Source: Methylobacterium sp. B4
GTDB lineage: Bacteria; Pseudomonadota; Alphaproteobacteria; Rhizobiales; Beijerinckiaceae
DNA length: 44,759 nt
NCBI RefSeq assembly: GCF_003201865.1
Contig: NZ_QJJJ01000031.1
Coordinates: 4,705-49,463, forward strand
Reading direction: 5' to 3'
Part shown: piece by piece, positions 15,001 through 19,737 of the stretch
Layout of the letters: each line of letters starts with the position of its first letter
How positions within the stretch are numbered: the first letter of the stretch is position 1
Notes under the pieces: model-generated
What the model was told of the DNA's origin: nothing
The model's input: the letters and a program-made list of their open reading frames with translations, nothing else
Database searches by the model: none
Translations under genes and position numbers: made by a program

Positions 15001-17320
15001 GGACGGTCAGGGCGGCTCGGCCACAGCGGTCGTCAGCGGAGTGCTCGCGGCGGTCAACGATGCGCCGGTGCTCGGCCCCGACAGCTTCAACGTGGCCGAA
15101 GACACGCCGGTCCTGCTGGCGCCGCTGGCCAACGACCGCGACGTGGACGGCGATCCATTGACGATCACCGCTATCGACGGACAGGCGATCCTGCCGGGCG
15201 GCTCCGTCGCGGTGGCGGGCGGTATCGTACGGCTGAACGGCGACGGTACTGTGCTGTTCACGCCCGCGGTCGACTTCAACGGTCCTGTCTCCTTCAGCTA
15301 CACCGTCTCCGACGGACAGGGTGGCACGGCCACGGCGGCCTTCAGCGGCGGCGTTGCGGCCGTCAACGACGCTCCCGATGCCGGTCCGGACAGCTTCGCC
15401 GGCACCGAAGACACGCCCGCGATCCTCGCGGTGCTTGCCAACGACAGCGATGTCGAGGGCAACGCGCTCAGCATCACGGCCATCGACGGACAGGCAATCC
15501 TGCCGGGCGGCTCCGTCGCGGTGGCGGCGGGCACGGTGACCCTGAACCCGGACGGTACCCTCGCCTTCGTGCCGGCGCCGAACGTCAACGGACCCGTCAG
15601 CTTCACCTACACCGTCTCGGATGGCACAGGGGGCCTCACCACGACCGCGGTCAGCGGAGTGCTCGCGGCGGTCAACGATGCGCCGGTGATCGGCCCGGAC
15701 AGCTTCAGCGTGGCCGAAGACACGCCGGTCCTGCTGGCGCCGCTGGCCAATGACAGCGACGTGGACGGCGATCCGCTGACGATCACCGCCATCGACGGGC
15801 AGGCGATCCTGACCGGCGGTTCGGTCACCGTCGCGGGCGGCGTGGTCACGCTGAACGGTGACGGCACCCTGCTGTTCACGCCAGCAGCCGATTTCAGCGG
15901 GCCGATCGCCTTCAGCTACACGGTCTCAGACGGCCAGGGCGGCACCGCCACGGCGGCGTTCGACGGCAGCGTGGCGGCGGTCAACGACGCGCCGGTCGCG
16001 GGCGCCGACAGCTTCATCGTGGCCGAGGATAGCGCCGTCGTCATCGACGTGCTCGGCAACGATCGCGACGCCGACGGCGATCCCCTTGCCGTCACGGCGA
16101 TCAACGGCATCCCCCTGGCGGCCGACGGGGCGGTGGCGGTCGCGGGCGGCAGCGTGCGGCTCGGGGCGGGAGGCACCCTCGTCTTCACGCCCGCTCCCGA
16201 CTTCAACGGGATAATCGGCTTCGCCTACACGGTGACGGACGGACGAGGCGCCAGCGCCTCCGGATCGGTGCTCGGCACGATCACGCCGGTGCCGGACGCT
16301 CCGGTCGCCGCGGACGACCTCTTCCTCGGCGACGAGAACGGCGTCTCCATCATCCCGGTGCTGGCCAACGACCGGGACGCGGACGGCGACCCGCTCACGG
16401 TGACGGCGGTGGACGGTCAGGCGATCGCACCGGGCCGCTCCGTTGCGGTCACGGGTGGACGCGTCACCCTGAACGCGGACGGGAGCTTGAGTTTCACGGC
16501 GGCCGCCGGCTTCACCGGCGCGACGGGGTTCACCTACGCCGTCTCCGACGGCCAGGGCGGCAGTGCCACTGCGACGGTTCGGGGGGCGATCGCGCCGTTC
16601 CAGGCCGGGGACAACGTCTTCCGCGACCGCGGTGACGAGAGCCGTGAGCGGCTGTTCTACGGCACGGGCTGGATCGTCGAGGCGGTGCCGCTGCCCGCGC
16701 CGCTGCCCTGCCCCGACGTGGGATCGCTGCGGATCCTCCCTCACGTCATCGAGCACGCGCGCTTCCGCTACGGCACGGGCTTCCCCCTCGCCGACGCCCT
16801 CCCCCACCACGCACCCGGGGCCGCGATCGACATCCTGTACGAGGGCCGTTCCCTCTGCACGAGCCTGCGGATCGAACCCGAGGTCGTGGCGCCGCTCCAG
16901 GCCCTGCGGGTCTGGAGCGGTCCGTTCCCACCGGTCGAGCTGCCGCCCTTCCCCTCCCTCTTCACTACCCCCTCCCCCACCCCCTTCCCCGCACCCATGC
17001 CCGAGCCGGCTCTGCCGCGCGAAGGCCCCGGGACACCCGCTCCGATCGAGCGCCCGCCCGTGCTGATGCGCAAGGGCGCGTCGGCCCCCGCCGACTGGAT
17101 GTTCCGGGACGATCCTGCCGAGCCCTCCCCCGCCCCCGGTGAGGCGAGCGCTGCAGAGTTCGCTTCGGGCTTCGACCTGGGGCTCGCCCAGAAACTGCGC
17201 GGCTTCGCGAACCGGTTCGAACGCGGTCAGGACCGCCTCGAAGCCGCCTTCGCGGAGCTTCCGCCCCCCGACCTCACCCATTCCCATCGCGACATCCAGG
17301 CCGAGGCCGACCGCTCATGA
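2..17320 (+). CDS. Giant tandem Ig/cadherin-like repeat surface protein, C-terminal 5,772 residues (5'-partial)
   Basis: The frame is open from base 2, so the start lies left of the window. The protein is almost entirely ~95-105-residue beta-sandwich repeats. Most carry a D-x-D-G-D-x-L putative calcium motif, an F-N-G turn, a YTVSDG strand and an N-D-A-P linker (tandem-95/VCBS/Big_9 type); roughly fifty linkers are visible. About ten units are instead He_PIG-like, marked by GLPPGL-x-I-D and SGTI. Cysteine is essentially absent until the last ~245 residues. That tail is not repetitive: a small domain with two Cys (around 16711 and 16856), a Pro-rich linker (16930-17060) and a charged helical end. 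No RTX nonapeptides were seen. The stop overlaps the TolC-like gene by 4 bp (ATGA), and the adaptor genes follow, so I infer a secreted or surface-retained adhesin exported by its neighbours. Such proteins usually mediate adhesion or biofilm formation; the ligand is unknown. Confidence 0.9.
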   Translation, partial: AVLANDSFENPARAITAINGSPVTAGGAAVSVPNGSVRLNADGTLSYTPAADFNGLASFTYTVTSGGVTETASVSVTVTPVNDAPVNIAPGTQSVAEDGPLAFTNGASVRVSDVDGDSLVTTLTVANGTATVATGGGAAISGNGGTTVVIAGTAAQINAALAGLTYRSTPDFNGAAQIVVQTSDGTASDTDTIALQVTPVADIVPDTLTTSEDTPLTANLILGTGGASADNFENPGRTLIAVTQPPAGQGSVTFAADGTITYTPAPNFNGTTSFTYTVASGGVIETATVTVTVTPVDDAPANFVPGPQITAEDTARIFSAANGNAIGVADVDSGVLTVAITVTNGTLTLSGIAGLTFTTGDGTADAALVFAGTAAAINAALEGAAYAPNPDYNGPAQLTIQTSDGSLSATDTVALTVTPVADIADDTAVTDEDTPVLIRVLVNDTFEDTGRTVTAVNGTALVAGGAAVAVANGSVTLTAQGELVFGPATDFNGVTSFTYTVSAGGVTETASVQVAVAAINTPPVNTLPAAFASREDTGLALTGLSLSDADAGNGSLRVTLSVNAGSLSAVSAAGVTVGGAGTGVLTLDGTLAALNAYLAGASAPVFTPVPNATASVTLTMASNDNGNTGGAALTDIDTATITITPVNDAPAGADRAVTLAEDTTYTFSAADFGFTDPADNPANALEAVIVDTLPAGGTLALGGTPVAAGQAITAANLGLLTFTPAADVGGVFSFTFRVRDNGGIADGGQDTDLTANTVTLTVTPVNDAPVNTLPATFGVAEDAGLQLTGLAIADVDAGAASVTVALSVDLGTLTALSGAGVAVNGSGTGRLVLTGTVGAINAYLGASSAPAYRAPADFNGSISLTMVTDDGGASGAGGALRDTDTTTITVTPVNDAPVGADATVVVTEDTTLLGRLPVATDVDGDALTYGPGSLAPANGQLTVNPDGSFVFTPNPNFSGADSFSYTVSDGTVTRTYTVAVAVGPVNDAPVAVADAAATDAGTPVAANLLLNDSDADGDRLIIVAVNGAAGNVGAMVAGSGGGMFILAADGTARFDPGGAFADLPEGATRVSAVTYRVADPSGASSEATFTVTVTGRNDAPVSVPIPDQTAQDGAAFTLPLSGNFSDPDSGATLIFSATGLPPGLTIDPATGTIGGTLASNASVAAPYAITITATDAAGLATSRAFTLTVTNPAPVARDDAFTTTQNAAVAGSVLAGNGAGADSDPDGDPLTVAAVNGASALVGVAVVGSAGGTFVIDAGGAFSFVPDASFVDLGAGESRTTSATYTISDGQGGTASATLTVAVTGVNDAPVARDDVFATIEEQAVTFDPRANDADPEGDPLTITAIAGQAILPGGTVAVTGGAVTLNPNGTLTFVPGTNVNGPVSFSYTVSDGRGGVTTATVTGSIAPVNDAPFATADSFVTNEDTAAVVAVLGNDGDADGDPLAIVAVNGQAITAGSAVAIGGGTVALNGDGTLRFTPIANFNGPVSFTYTVSDAQGGTASATVTGSVIPVQDLPVAGDDSFVGREDTPSLIAVLGNDGDVDGDPLTITAINGAAVVPGGSVAVADGSVRLNPDNTLVFTPNLNFNGPVSFSYTVSDGQGGSATASVSGSIAPVNDAPVLGDDSFTVAEDGTVTFDVRLNDTDPDGDALGLIQINGAFIAAGGSIAVAGGTVTLNPDGTLTFVPLPNFNGPVSFAYSLSDGNGGTASATVTGLVTPVNDAPGASADSFTGIEDTPSTVAVLANDGDIDGDPLTITAINGTAIAPGGSVAVVNGRVTLNLDGTLTFVPNANINGPVGFTYTVSDGRGGSATAAVSGNISPVNDLPVAADASFATNEDVALSGRLPAAIDADNDAITYEAGTTTPANGRVAINPDGTFTYTPNADVSGTDRFSYVVSDGRGGTSEYYVTVAIAPVNDAPVSTPLPDRMRIDGQGVSFDASAYFSDVDGDRLSFSAVGLPPGLTISPAGLVSGTIDRNASQGGPSGNGTYTVTVTADDGRGGIASRSYAVVVTNPSPIAVNDAVATSEDTPVTLNVLDGTASGGTPDRDPDGDPLRVISASAGHGTVLIGQDGAITYTPNANFNGNDTIVYTIFDGQGGTASAVVTVTVLPVNDAPVGAPIADRTRNDGDIDNINAGAFFSDAEGQALTFSATGLPPGLIIDPATGRITGRLSADASGPTGAATYSVSVTARDTDGATATVRFAYTVLNLPPQARDDVATTAEDTPVDVPILANDTDPDGDTDRVIAVNNIVLTVGGPAVDTANGSVRLVLDANGNEVLRFTPDPDFNGQESFTYTIIDGNGGTDTATLTITVTPANDTPQTLAPIPDRVRADGQSFTYDLADFFRDPDGDALRFTASGLPAGLGVDPATGFLSGTIDRNASQGGAGGIYTVLVTAADPGGQAISQSFALTVTNPAPTASNDTVTTTEDVPVSIDVLADDSDPDGDPLTIVAANAGRGSVSVLGGVITYLPPANFSGTDTVVYTISDGNGGIASATLTIVVNPANDAPIATGTIADLIDNDGQQLLGGDAVNLSVYFADPDGDPLTYTATNLPPGLSIDPVTGIVSGMITSGASGPEGGRAYTVTVTASDTNVVGAPAATQTFTWFIDNIPPTAFSDQLTVSEDAGAALGNVLANDTDPDGDGFAVSAVNGLAVVAGAPVTVTGSAGGLFTVGADGAYTFTAGTAFADLQAGETRATSIVYTLRDDNGGLDTATLTVLVTGVNDAPAAGSIPAYVRADGDDLTVDPLSVSAFFSDPEGDALTFSATGLPAGLIMKPDGSLAGTIANDASRGGPLGNGTYTVTVTASDGAALTTANFVLTVTNPAPTAVNDAITTLEDTPIDIDVVGNDVDPDGDALFVDPGFAPLAGNGIVAINPDGTLRYTPNANYSGIDTIVYRVSDGQGGLSTAVVNVSVGAVNDAPIAAAPIPDALRNDGDSVTFDLSGAFRDPEGERLTFTAAGLPPGLTISPAGVISGQILAGASGPTGTRDYLITVTAMDSQGGMASSQFVYTINNLTPQAQNDIVLNAVEDTPVNVDVLGNDIDPDGDTNVVIRVENITVVVGGPAVATTNGTVQLIDVGIGRPVLRFTPDANFNGTESFTYTIDDGNGGTDTATVAIVVAPVNDAPTVGQIPDRVRSDGEGVSFDVSGFFADIDGDGLSFTAPVLPPGLNLSPAGVISGTLTADASRGSPYLVTVTATDASGARVSSTFAFTVLNPAPVAVNDTVATSEDTPVTFNPLTGAGTVSGAAGADTDRDGDALAIVRIDGQAITTGQTVTVTDGAVTLNPDGSLTFRPNADFNGTTTLTYAIRDADGDMADAAVSISVAAVNDAPVIDLDPTTPGLGSTVVFTEGGGPVAVAAGVSIADAENDIFALLLTIGGEAADAGSEILHLNGLVDIVRATSSAGTITFGGSTLGYGYDGAGTLTVLNAAGAGTPLPTGTLRAFVAALRYENVSDNPTLGARTFSFSVADTAGNLSAAAQAVVTVAPVNDAPLTSDDAGTTSEDGPILAGASVLGNDRDPEGAALTVVAVAGTPGGVGTLVAGSAGGVFLVRADGTYDFDPGIAFQNLQAGESRTTSVSYTVADPSGASASATLTVTVTGANDAPLAADLGVTTAEDQALAGPLPVAFDADGDALVYAEVSQPTNGTVAISSTGSFTYTPNPDFTGLDSFTFAVSDGIASTTYTVTVNVTPVNDAPVAGPIPDQTFTDAQAVGLDVSDAFTDIDGDALTFSLSGQPAGLTIDPATGVISGIVDRSASQVNGGVYTVTVTAQDPSGTTAARTFSLRITNPAPVAESDAFAAVQDGTVTGSVLIDNGAGPDRDPDGDPLSVVAVDGTSAGVGSPRAGSAGGLFTILAGGGFTFAAGNDFDDLPAGVTRVTSIDYTISDGQGGTATAVLSVTVTGVNDAPVGAGASIAVIEDTPASGVLPRATDIDGELLTYALAAAPANGTVSIDPAGTYTYTPAPNFTGPDSFTYTVSDGTSAVTYTVAVSVGAVNDVPVAGADSFTTAEDAAVTVAVLENDRDIDGNPLAVTQIDGAAILPGGSVPVGAGTITLGPDGTLLFTPTANFNGAVSFTYTVSDSQGGTAQGLVTGTVTAVNDAPLAADDAAVTGQDAEVSGNVILDAPGTDTDVDGDALTVVGVGAPAGGIATAVAGSNGGTFTIQAGGAFQFDPAADFADLPAGQSRTTSVTYTVSDGGGGLASATLTVRVDGANDAPDADALPPLMGSDGAPVSLALGASFRDVDGDALTFAAVGLPPGLGIDPLTGAVTGTISAGASGPAGNATYRITVTATDPAGAAVSRSFDWMILNSAPVAADDAITTSEDLAVSGSVALDNGAGPDVDSDGDPLSYVLVAGPANGSLVLAADGRFTYTPAPDFNGIDRFTYRVSDGNGGTSLATVTLTVAPVNDAPSAGSDGFTVAEDGSAIIAVLGNDADIDGDPLTVTAIDGTAVTPGGSVAVQGGTVTLNPDGTLTFAAGPDYFGPSTFSYTVSDGTTATHGQVAGTVGAVNDAPVNGLPPSFTALEDTPLVLAGLSVADVDAGQLTLTLSVDAGRLDAASAGGVTVAGSGTGTLTLSGTRDALNAYLAAAAPVFTPPANATDPVTLVMRTLDDGSGGAGGPLSDTDTATILIDPLNDVPQTGDFALATDEDQPVAGAIPAADLDGDALTFVLVAQPANGTVRLDPDGSFIFKPNPDFSGTETFQVRVSDGQGGVAVSTVTVAVRAVNDAPVGAPLSTATLEDTPLSGTLPPAFDPEGAAIAYALGAAAANGTATVTPDGRFTYVPDPDFNGSDSFTYTVSDGVLTSTYTVTVGVGAVNDAPVAAADGFVVAEDTSVVLSPLANDRDVDGDPLTITAIDGQAILPGGSVAVAGGIVRLNGDGTLLFAPAADFNGPVSFSYTVSDGQGGIATAQVTGTVAPVNDAPVARPDSFSGTEDTPTTLAVLANDGDVEGNALSMTAIDGQAILPGGSVAVAAGFVTLNPDGTLTFVPTANLNGSVSFTYTVSDGQGGSATAVVSGVLAAVNDAPVLGPDSFNVAEDTPVLLAPLANDRDVDGDPLTITAIDGQAILPGGSVAVAGGIVRLNGDGTVLFTPAVDFNGPVSFSYTVSDGQGGTATAAFSGGVAAVNDAPDAGPDSFAGTEDTPAILAVLANDSDVEGNALSITAIDGQAILPGGSVAVAAGTVTLNPDGTLAFVPAPNVNGPVSFTYTVSDGTGGLTTTAVSGVLAAVNDAPVIGPDSFSVAEDTPVLLAPLANDSDVDGDPLTITAIDGQAILTGGSVTVAGGVVTLNGDGTLLFTPAADFSGPIAFSYTVSDGQGGTATAAFDGSVAAVNDAPVAGADSFIVAEDSAVVIDVLGNDRDADGDPLAVTAINGIPLAADGAVAVAGGSVRLGAGGTLVFTPAPDFNGIIGFAYTVTDGRGASASGSVLGTITPVPDAPVAADDLFLGDENGVSIIPVLANDRDADGDPLTVTAVDGQAIAPGRSVAVTGGRVTLNADGSLSFTAAAGFTGATGFTYAVSDGQGGSATATVRGAIAPFQAGDNVFRDRGDESRERLFYGTGWIVEAVPLPAPLPCPDVGSLRILPHVIEHARFRYGTGFPLADALPHHAPGAAIDILYEGRSLCTSLRIEPEVVAPLQALRVWSGPFPPVELPPFPSLFTTPSPTPFPAPMPEPALPREGPGTPAPIERPPVLMRKGASAPADWMFRDDPAEPSPAPGEASAAEFASGFDLGLAQKLRGFANRFERGQDRLEAAFAELPPPDLTHSHRDIQAEADRS
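14462..16006 (+). repeat. Higher-order 618-bp tandem repeat (A-B-A-B-A) inside the giant repeat gene
   Basis: Five consecutive 309-bp (103-aa) units start at 14462, 14771, 15080, 15389 and 15698. Units 1, 3 and 5 share one type, with V-A-E-D-T near the start and LAPLAND or LSPLAND. Units 2, 4 share another, with G-T-E-D-T-P, LAVLAND and DVEGNAL. The A-type starts are exactly 618 bp apart. All five carry AIDGQAIL with a following GGSV, and conservation extends to the nucleotide level. This shows recent duplication of a two-domain block, whereas the rest of the gene has diverged units. Confidence 0.85.
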
Positions 17321-18996
17321 TCCGCCGATCCGCTCGCCCCACCCTGAACAGCCGCGGCGGATGCCGGCCTGTGCGGCCCGGCCGTCTTGCCGCGGCGGCC
17401 CTGCTGATCGGCGCCCTTGGCGGCTGCGTCCTGCCCGAACCGGTTACCGAAGCGGAGCGCCTCGACGTGGCGCTCAAGGATCTCGACGCGATCACCCGCG
17501 CCCAGGCGCCGGTCGAGGGCCGGATCAACCTGTACGGGGCCATGGCCCGGGCGCTGCGCTACAACCTCGACCGCCGCATTCGGCTGGTCGAGCAGTTCTA
17601 TGCCTCCGGCGAATTCGATCTCGCCAAGTACAAGCTCCTGCCCGATGCCAGCATCGGCGGTGGCTATCTCGGCCGCAGCAACCAGGCCGGCTCGTCGAGC
17701 CAATCGCTGCTGACGGGCCGCCAGTCCCTCGAGCCCTCGACCTCGCTGGAACGCAATCGCGGCGTCGCCGATGCCCGAGTGCTATGGAGCACGCTCGACT
17801 TCGGCGTGAGCTATGTGAAGATGCAGCAGGACGGCAACGCCGTTTGGCTGGCGCGTGAAGTCGAGCGCAAGACCACCGCCCGCATCCTCGCCGACACCCG
17901 CCGGGCCTACTGGCGAGCCTACGCGGCCGAGCGCATCGGCGCGCAGCTTCCGGCGATCGCGGAAGCCGCCAACGCCGCCATTCGCGCCGCGCACCAGGCG
18001 CAAGCTCGCGGGGACCTCACGCCGGAGGTCGCCCTCGATTACGAGCGCCGGATGCTGCGGACGCTGCGCGAGATCGAGCGCCGCCAGGAACTGATGGCGC
18101 TCTCGCGCGCCGAACTCGCGGCGCTCATCAGCGTCGATCCGGCCACGCCCCTGCGGCTGGGCAGCCACGAGACCCTGACACCGCCGAAGCTCCCGGGCGA
18201 CGCCGAGGGGCTGCGTACCGTCGCTCTGATGTACCGCCCCGAACTCTACGAGCACGATTACAAGCTGCGCATCGCCGGGTTGGAGCGCCAGATCGAGATT
18301 CTCTCGACCATGCCCGGCCTGCGCATCGATACGGGCTACAGCTACGACACGAACCGCTACCTCTACAACAACAACTGGCTCGATCTGGGCGCGCGCCTCT
18401 CCCTGCAGCTGACGCAGTTCATCAGCCTGCCCGCGCGCCTGGAGCAGAACGAGACCAAGCAAGTCCTGATCGAAACTCAGCGCAAGGCGATGACGCTTTC
18501 CGTCATCACCCAGGTGCATCTCGCCATGCGCGCCTACGGCACCAAGCTGCGCGACTTCGCGCTCGCCAACCGCATCCTGCAGAACGAGGGGCGCGCGCTC
18601 ACCACCATGCGAGCCAACAAGGAGGCGACCACCGCCGGCGAGGCAGCGCTGATCGAGGCCCGGGCCGCCCACGCGCTCGCCTCGCTCGACTACTACTACA
18701 CCTATGCCGAGCTTCAGGAGGCCTACGCAACGGTGCTGACCTCGCTCGGCATCGACAACTTCGATGGCGAGCGCGAGGGCGACCTGCCGGCCCTCACCGC
18801 GTCGCTTCGCGACTTCGTGGAGCGTGGCCTGACCGAGCGCCTCGCTCGCCACCTCGCAGAAGCGCGCGAAGCTCGCCGCACCATCACCACCGGCTCGGTC
18901 GGCGTCCGAGAGGAGAGCAATTCGGCCCCGGCTCCCGAGGCCGCAGCACTGGCCCGGCGCCGAGAGGCGAGTGCGAGCGTGACGGTGGCAGAATGA
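17317..18996 (+). CDS. TolC-family outer-membrane lipoprotein (secretion/efflux channel)
   Basis: This 559-aa protein begins with a basic, hydrophobic signal ending in a lipobox (LGGC, Cys37), so it is predicted to be a lipidated outer-membrane factor. The mature part has long alpha-helical segments rich in Ala, Arg and Glu arranged in two similar halves, with Y-R-P-E-L around residue 308 and the second half around 360-490, as in TolC/OprM channels. The C-terminal ~60 residues are charged and low in complexity. The ATG lies inside the stop of the giant repeat gene (ATGA) and the 3' end overlaps the next adaptor by 4 bp, so translation is probably coupled. In context it is the exit duct for the giant protein. 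A drug-efflux role is the alternative, but gene order favours protein export. Confidence 0.85.
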   Translation: MIRRSARPTLNSRGGCRPVRPGRLAAAALLIGALGGCVLPEPVTEAERLDVALKDLDAITRAQAPVEGRINLYGAMARALRYNLDRRIRLVEQFYASGEFDLAKYKLLPDASIGGGYLGRSNQAGSSSQSLLTGRQSLEPSTSLERNRGVADARVLWSTLDFGVSYVKMQQDGNAVWLAREVERKTTARILADTRRAYWRAYAAERIGAQLPAIAEAANAAIRAAHQAQARGDLTPEVALDYERRMLRTLREIERRQELMALSRAELAALISVDPATPLRLGSHETLTPPKLPGDAEGLRTVALMYRPELYEHDYKLRIAGLERQIEILSTMPGLRIDTGYSYDTNRYLYNNNWLDLGARLSLQLTQFISLPARLEQNETKQVLIETQRKAMTLSVITQVHLAMRAYGTKLRDFALANRILQNEGRALTTMRANKEATTAGEAALIEARAAHALASLDYYYTYAELQEAYATVLTSLGIDNFDGEREGDLPALTASLRDFVERGLTERLARHLAEAREARRTITTGSVGVREESNSAPAPEAAALARRREASASVTVAE

Positions 18997-19730
18997 GACC
19001 GCATCATCGTCTCGCGATCCTCGTCCCTTTTCTGCTCCTCGCCCTTCTCGGCGAAGCGGGGGCGCAGGAAGTGCGCGCCATGCTCCTGCCCGACCGGGAG
19101 GCGACGCTGACCTCGGACGGCCCGCTCCTGCTCGACCGTGTCGAGGTCGATCTCGGCGACCGCTTCTCGGCCGATCAGGTGCTGGTGCGCTTCGACTGCT
19201 CCCTGCGCGAAGCCAGGCTCACGGCAACGAGTGGCGTACACAAAGGGGCGCTCGCCCGGCTCGCCTCCAAGCAGCGCCTCGTCAAGCTCGGGGCGGTCGG
19301 CGCCCTCGAGGTCGAACTCGCCACCGCCGATGCCCAGAAGTCGGAGGGCGAGCTGGCGGAGGCGCGAAACGCCGTCAACCATTGCGTCCTGAAAGCGCCG
19401 TTCGCCGGCCGCGTCGCCAAGCGCCACGCCAATGCCCACGAGGTGGTGGCCGCCGACCGGCCGCTCCTCTCGATCGTCAGCGACGGGCCGTTGCGTCTCA
19501 CGACAATCGTGCCCTCCTCGTGGCTGCCGCGGCTCAAGGTCGGCGACCGGTTCACGATCCGGGTGGACGAGACCGGGCGCAGCTACCGCGCCTCGGTCGC
19601 GGCGGTCTCGGGCCGGGTCGATCCGGCAAGTCAGTCGGTCGAGATCCTGGGGCGGATCGAGGGCGCGGAGGATCTCCTGCCCGGTATGAGCGGCACGGCG
19701 ATCTTCCCCGGCGCGACGGCGGCGCGGTGA
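18993..19730 (+). CDS. Small periplasmic adaptor (HlyD/RND membrane-fusion-protein-like)
   Basis: This 245-aa protein has a cleavable signal peptide (hydrophobic residues 7-20, likely cut after AGA at 24). A biotinyl-lipoyl-like half follows, with D-R-V-E-V-D-L-G-D and a V-L-V-R-F-D strand near 50-70. A short helical hairpin covers about 75-130, the second lipoyl half has KAPFAGRV near 138, and a beta-barrel covers about 165-235 with a closing L-P-G-M-S-G motif. This is the domain order of membrane-fusion proteins, but it is much shorter than the usual 350-450 aa because the hairpin is short. It overlaps the upstream channel gene by 4 bp. It probably joins the channel to an inner-membrane partner; which adaptor docks where cannot be read from sequence. 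Confidence 0.8.
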   Translation: MRPHHRLAILVPFLLLALLGEAGAQEVRAMLLPDREATLTSDGPLLLDRVEVDLGDRFSADQVLVRFDCSLREARLTATSGVHKGALARLASKQRLVKLGAVGALEVELATADAQKSEGELAEARNAVNHCVLKAPFAGRVAKRHANAHEVVAADRPLLSIVSDGPLRLTTIVPSSWLPRLKVGDRFTIRVDETGRSYRASVAAVSGRVDPASQSVEILGRIEGAEDLLPGMSGTAIFPGATAAR

Positions 19731-19737
19731 GGCTTTG

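Noticed and set aside
14462..16006. CRISPR-like regular repetition
   Set aside because: The period is 309/618 bp, continuous and in frame, encoding protein domains; there are no short repeats with unique spacers.
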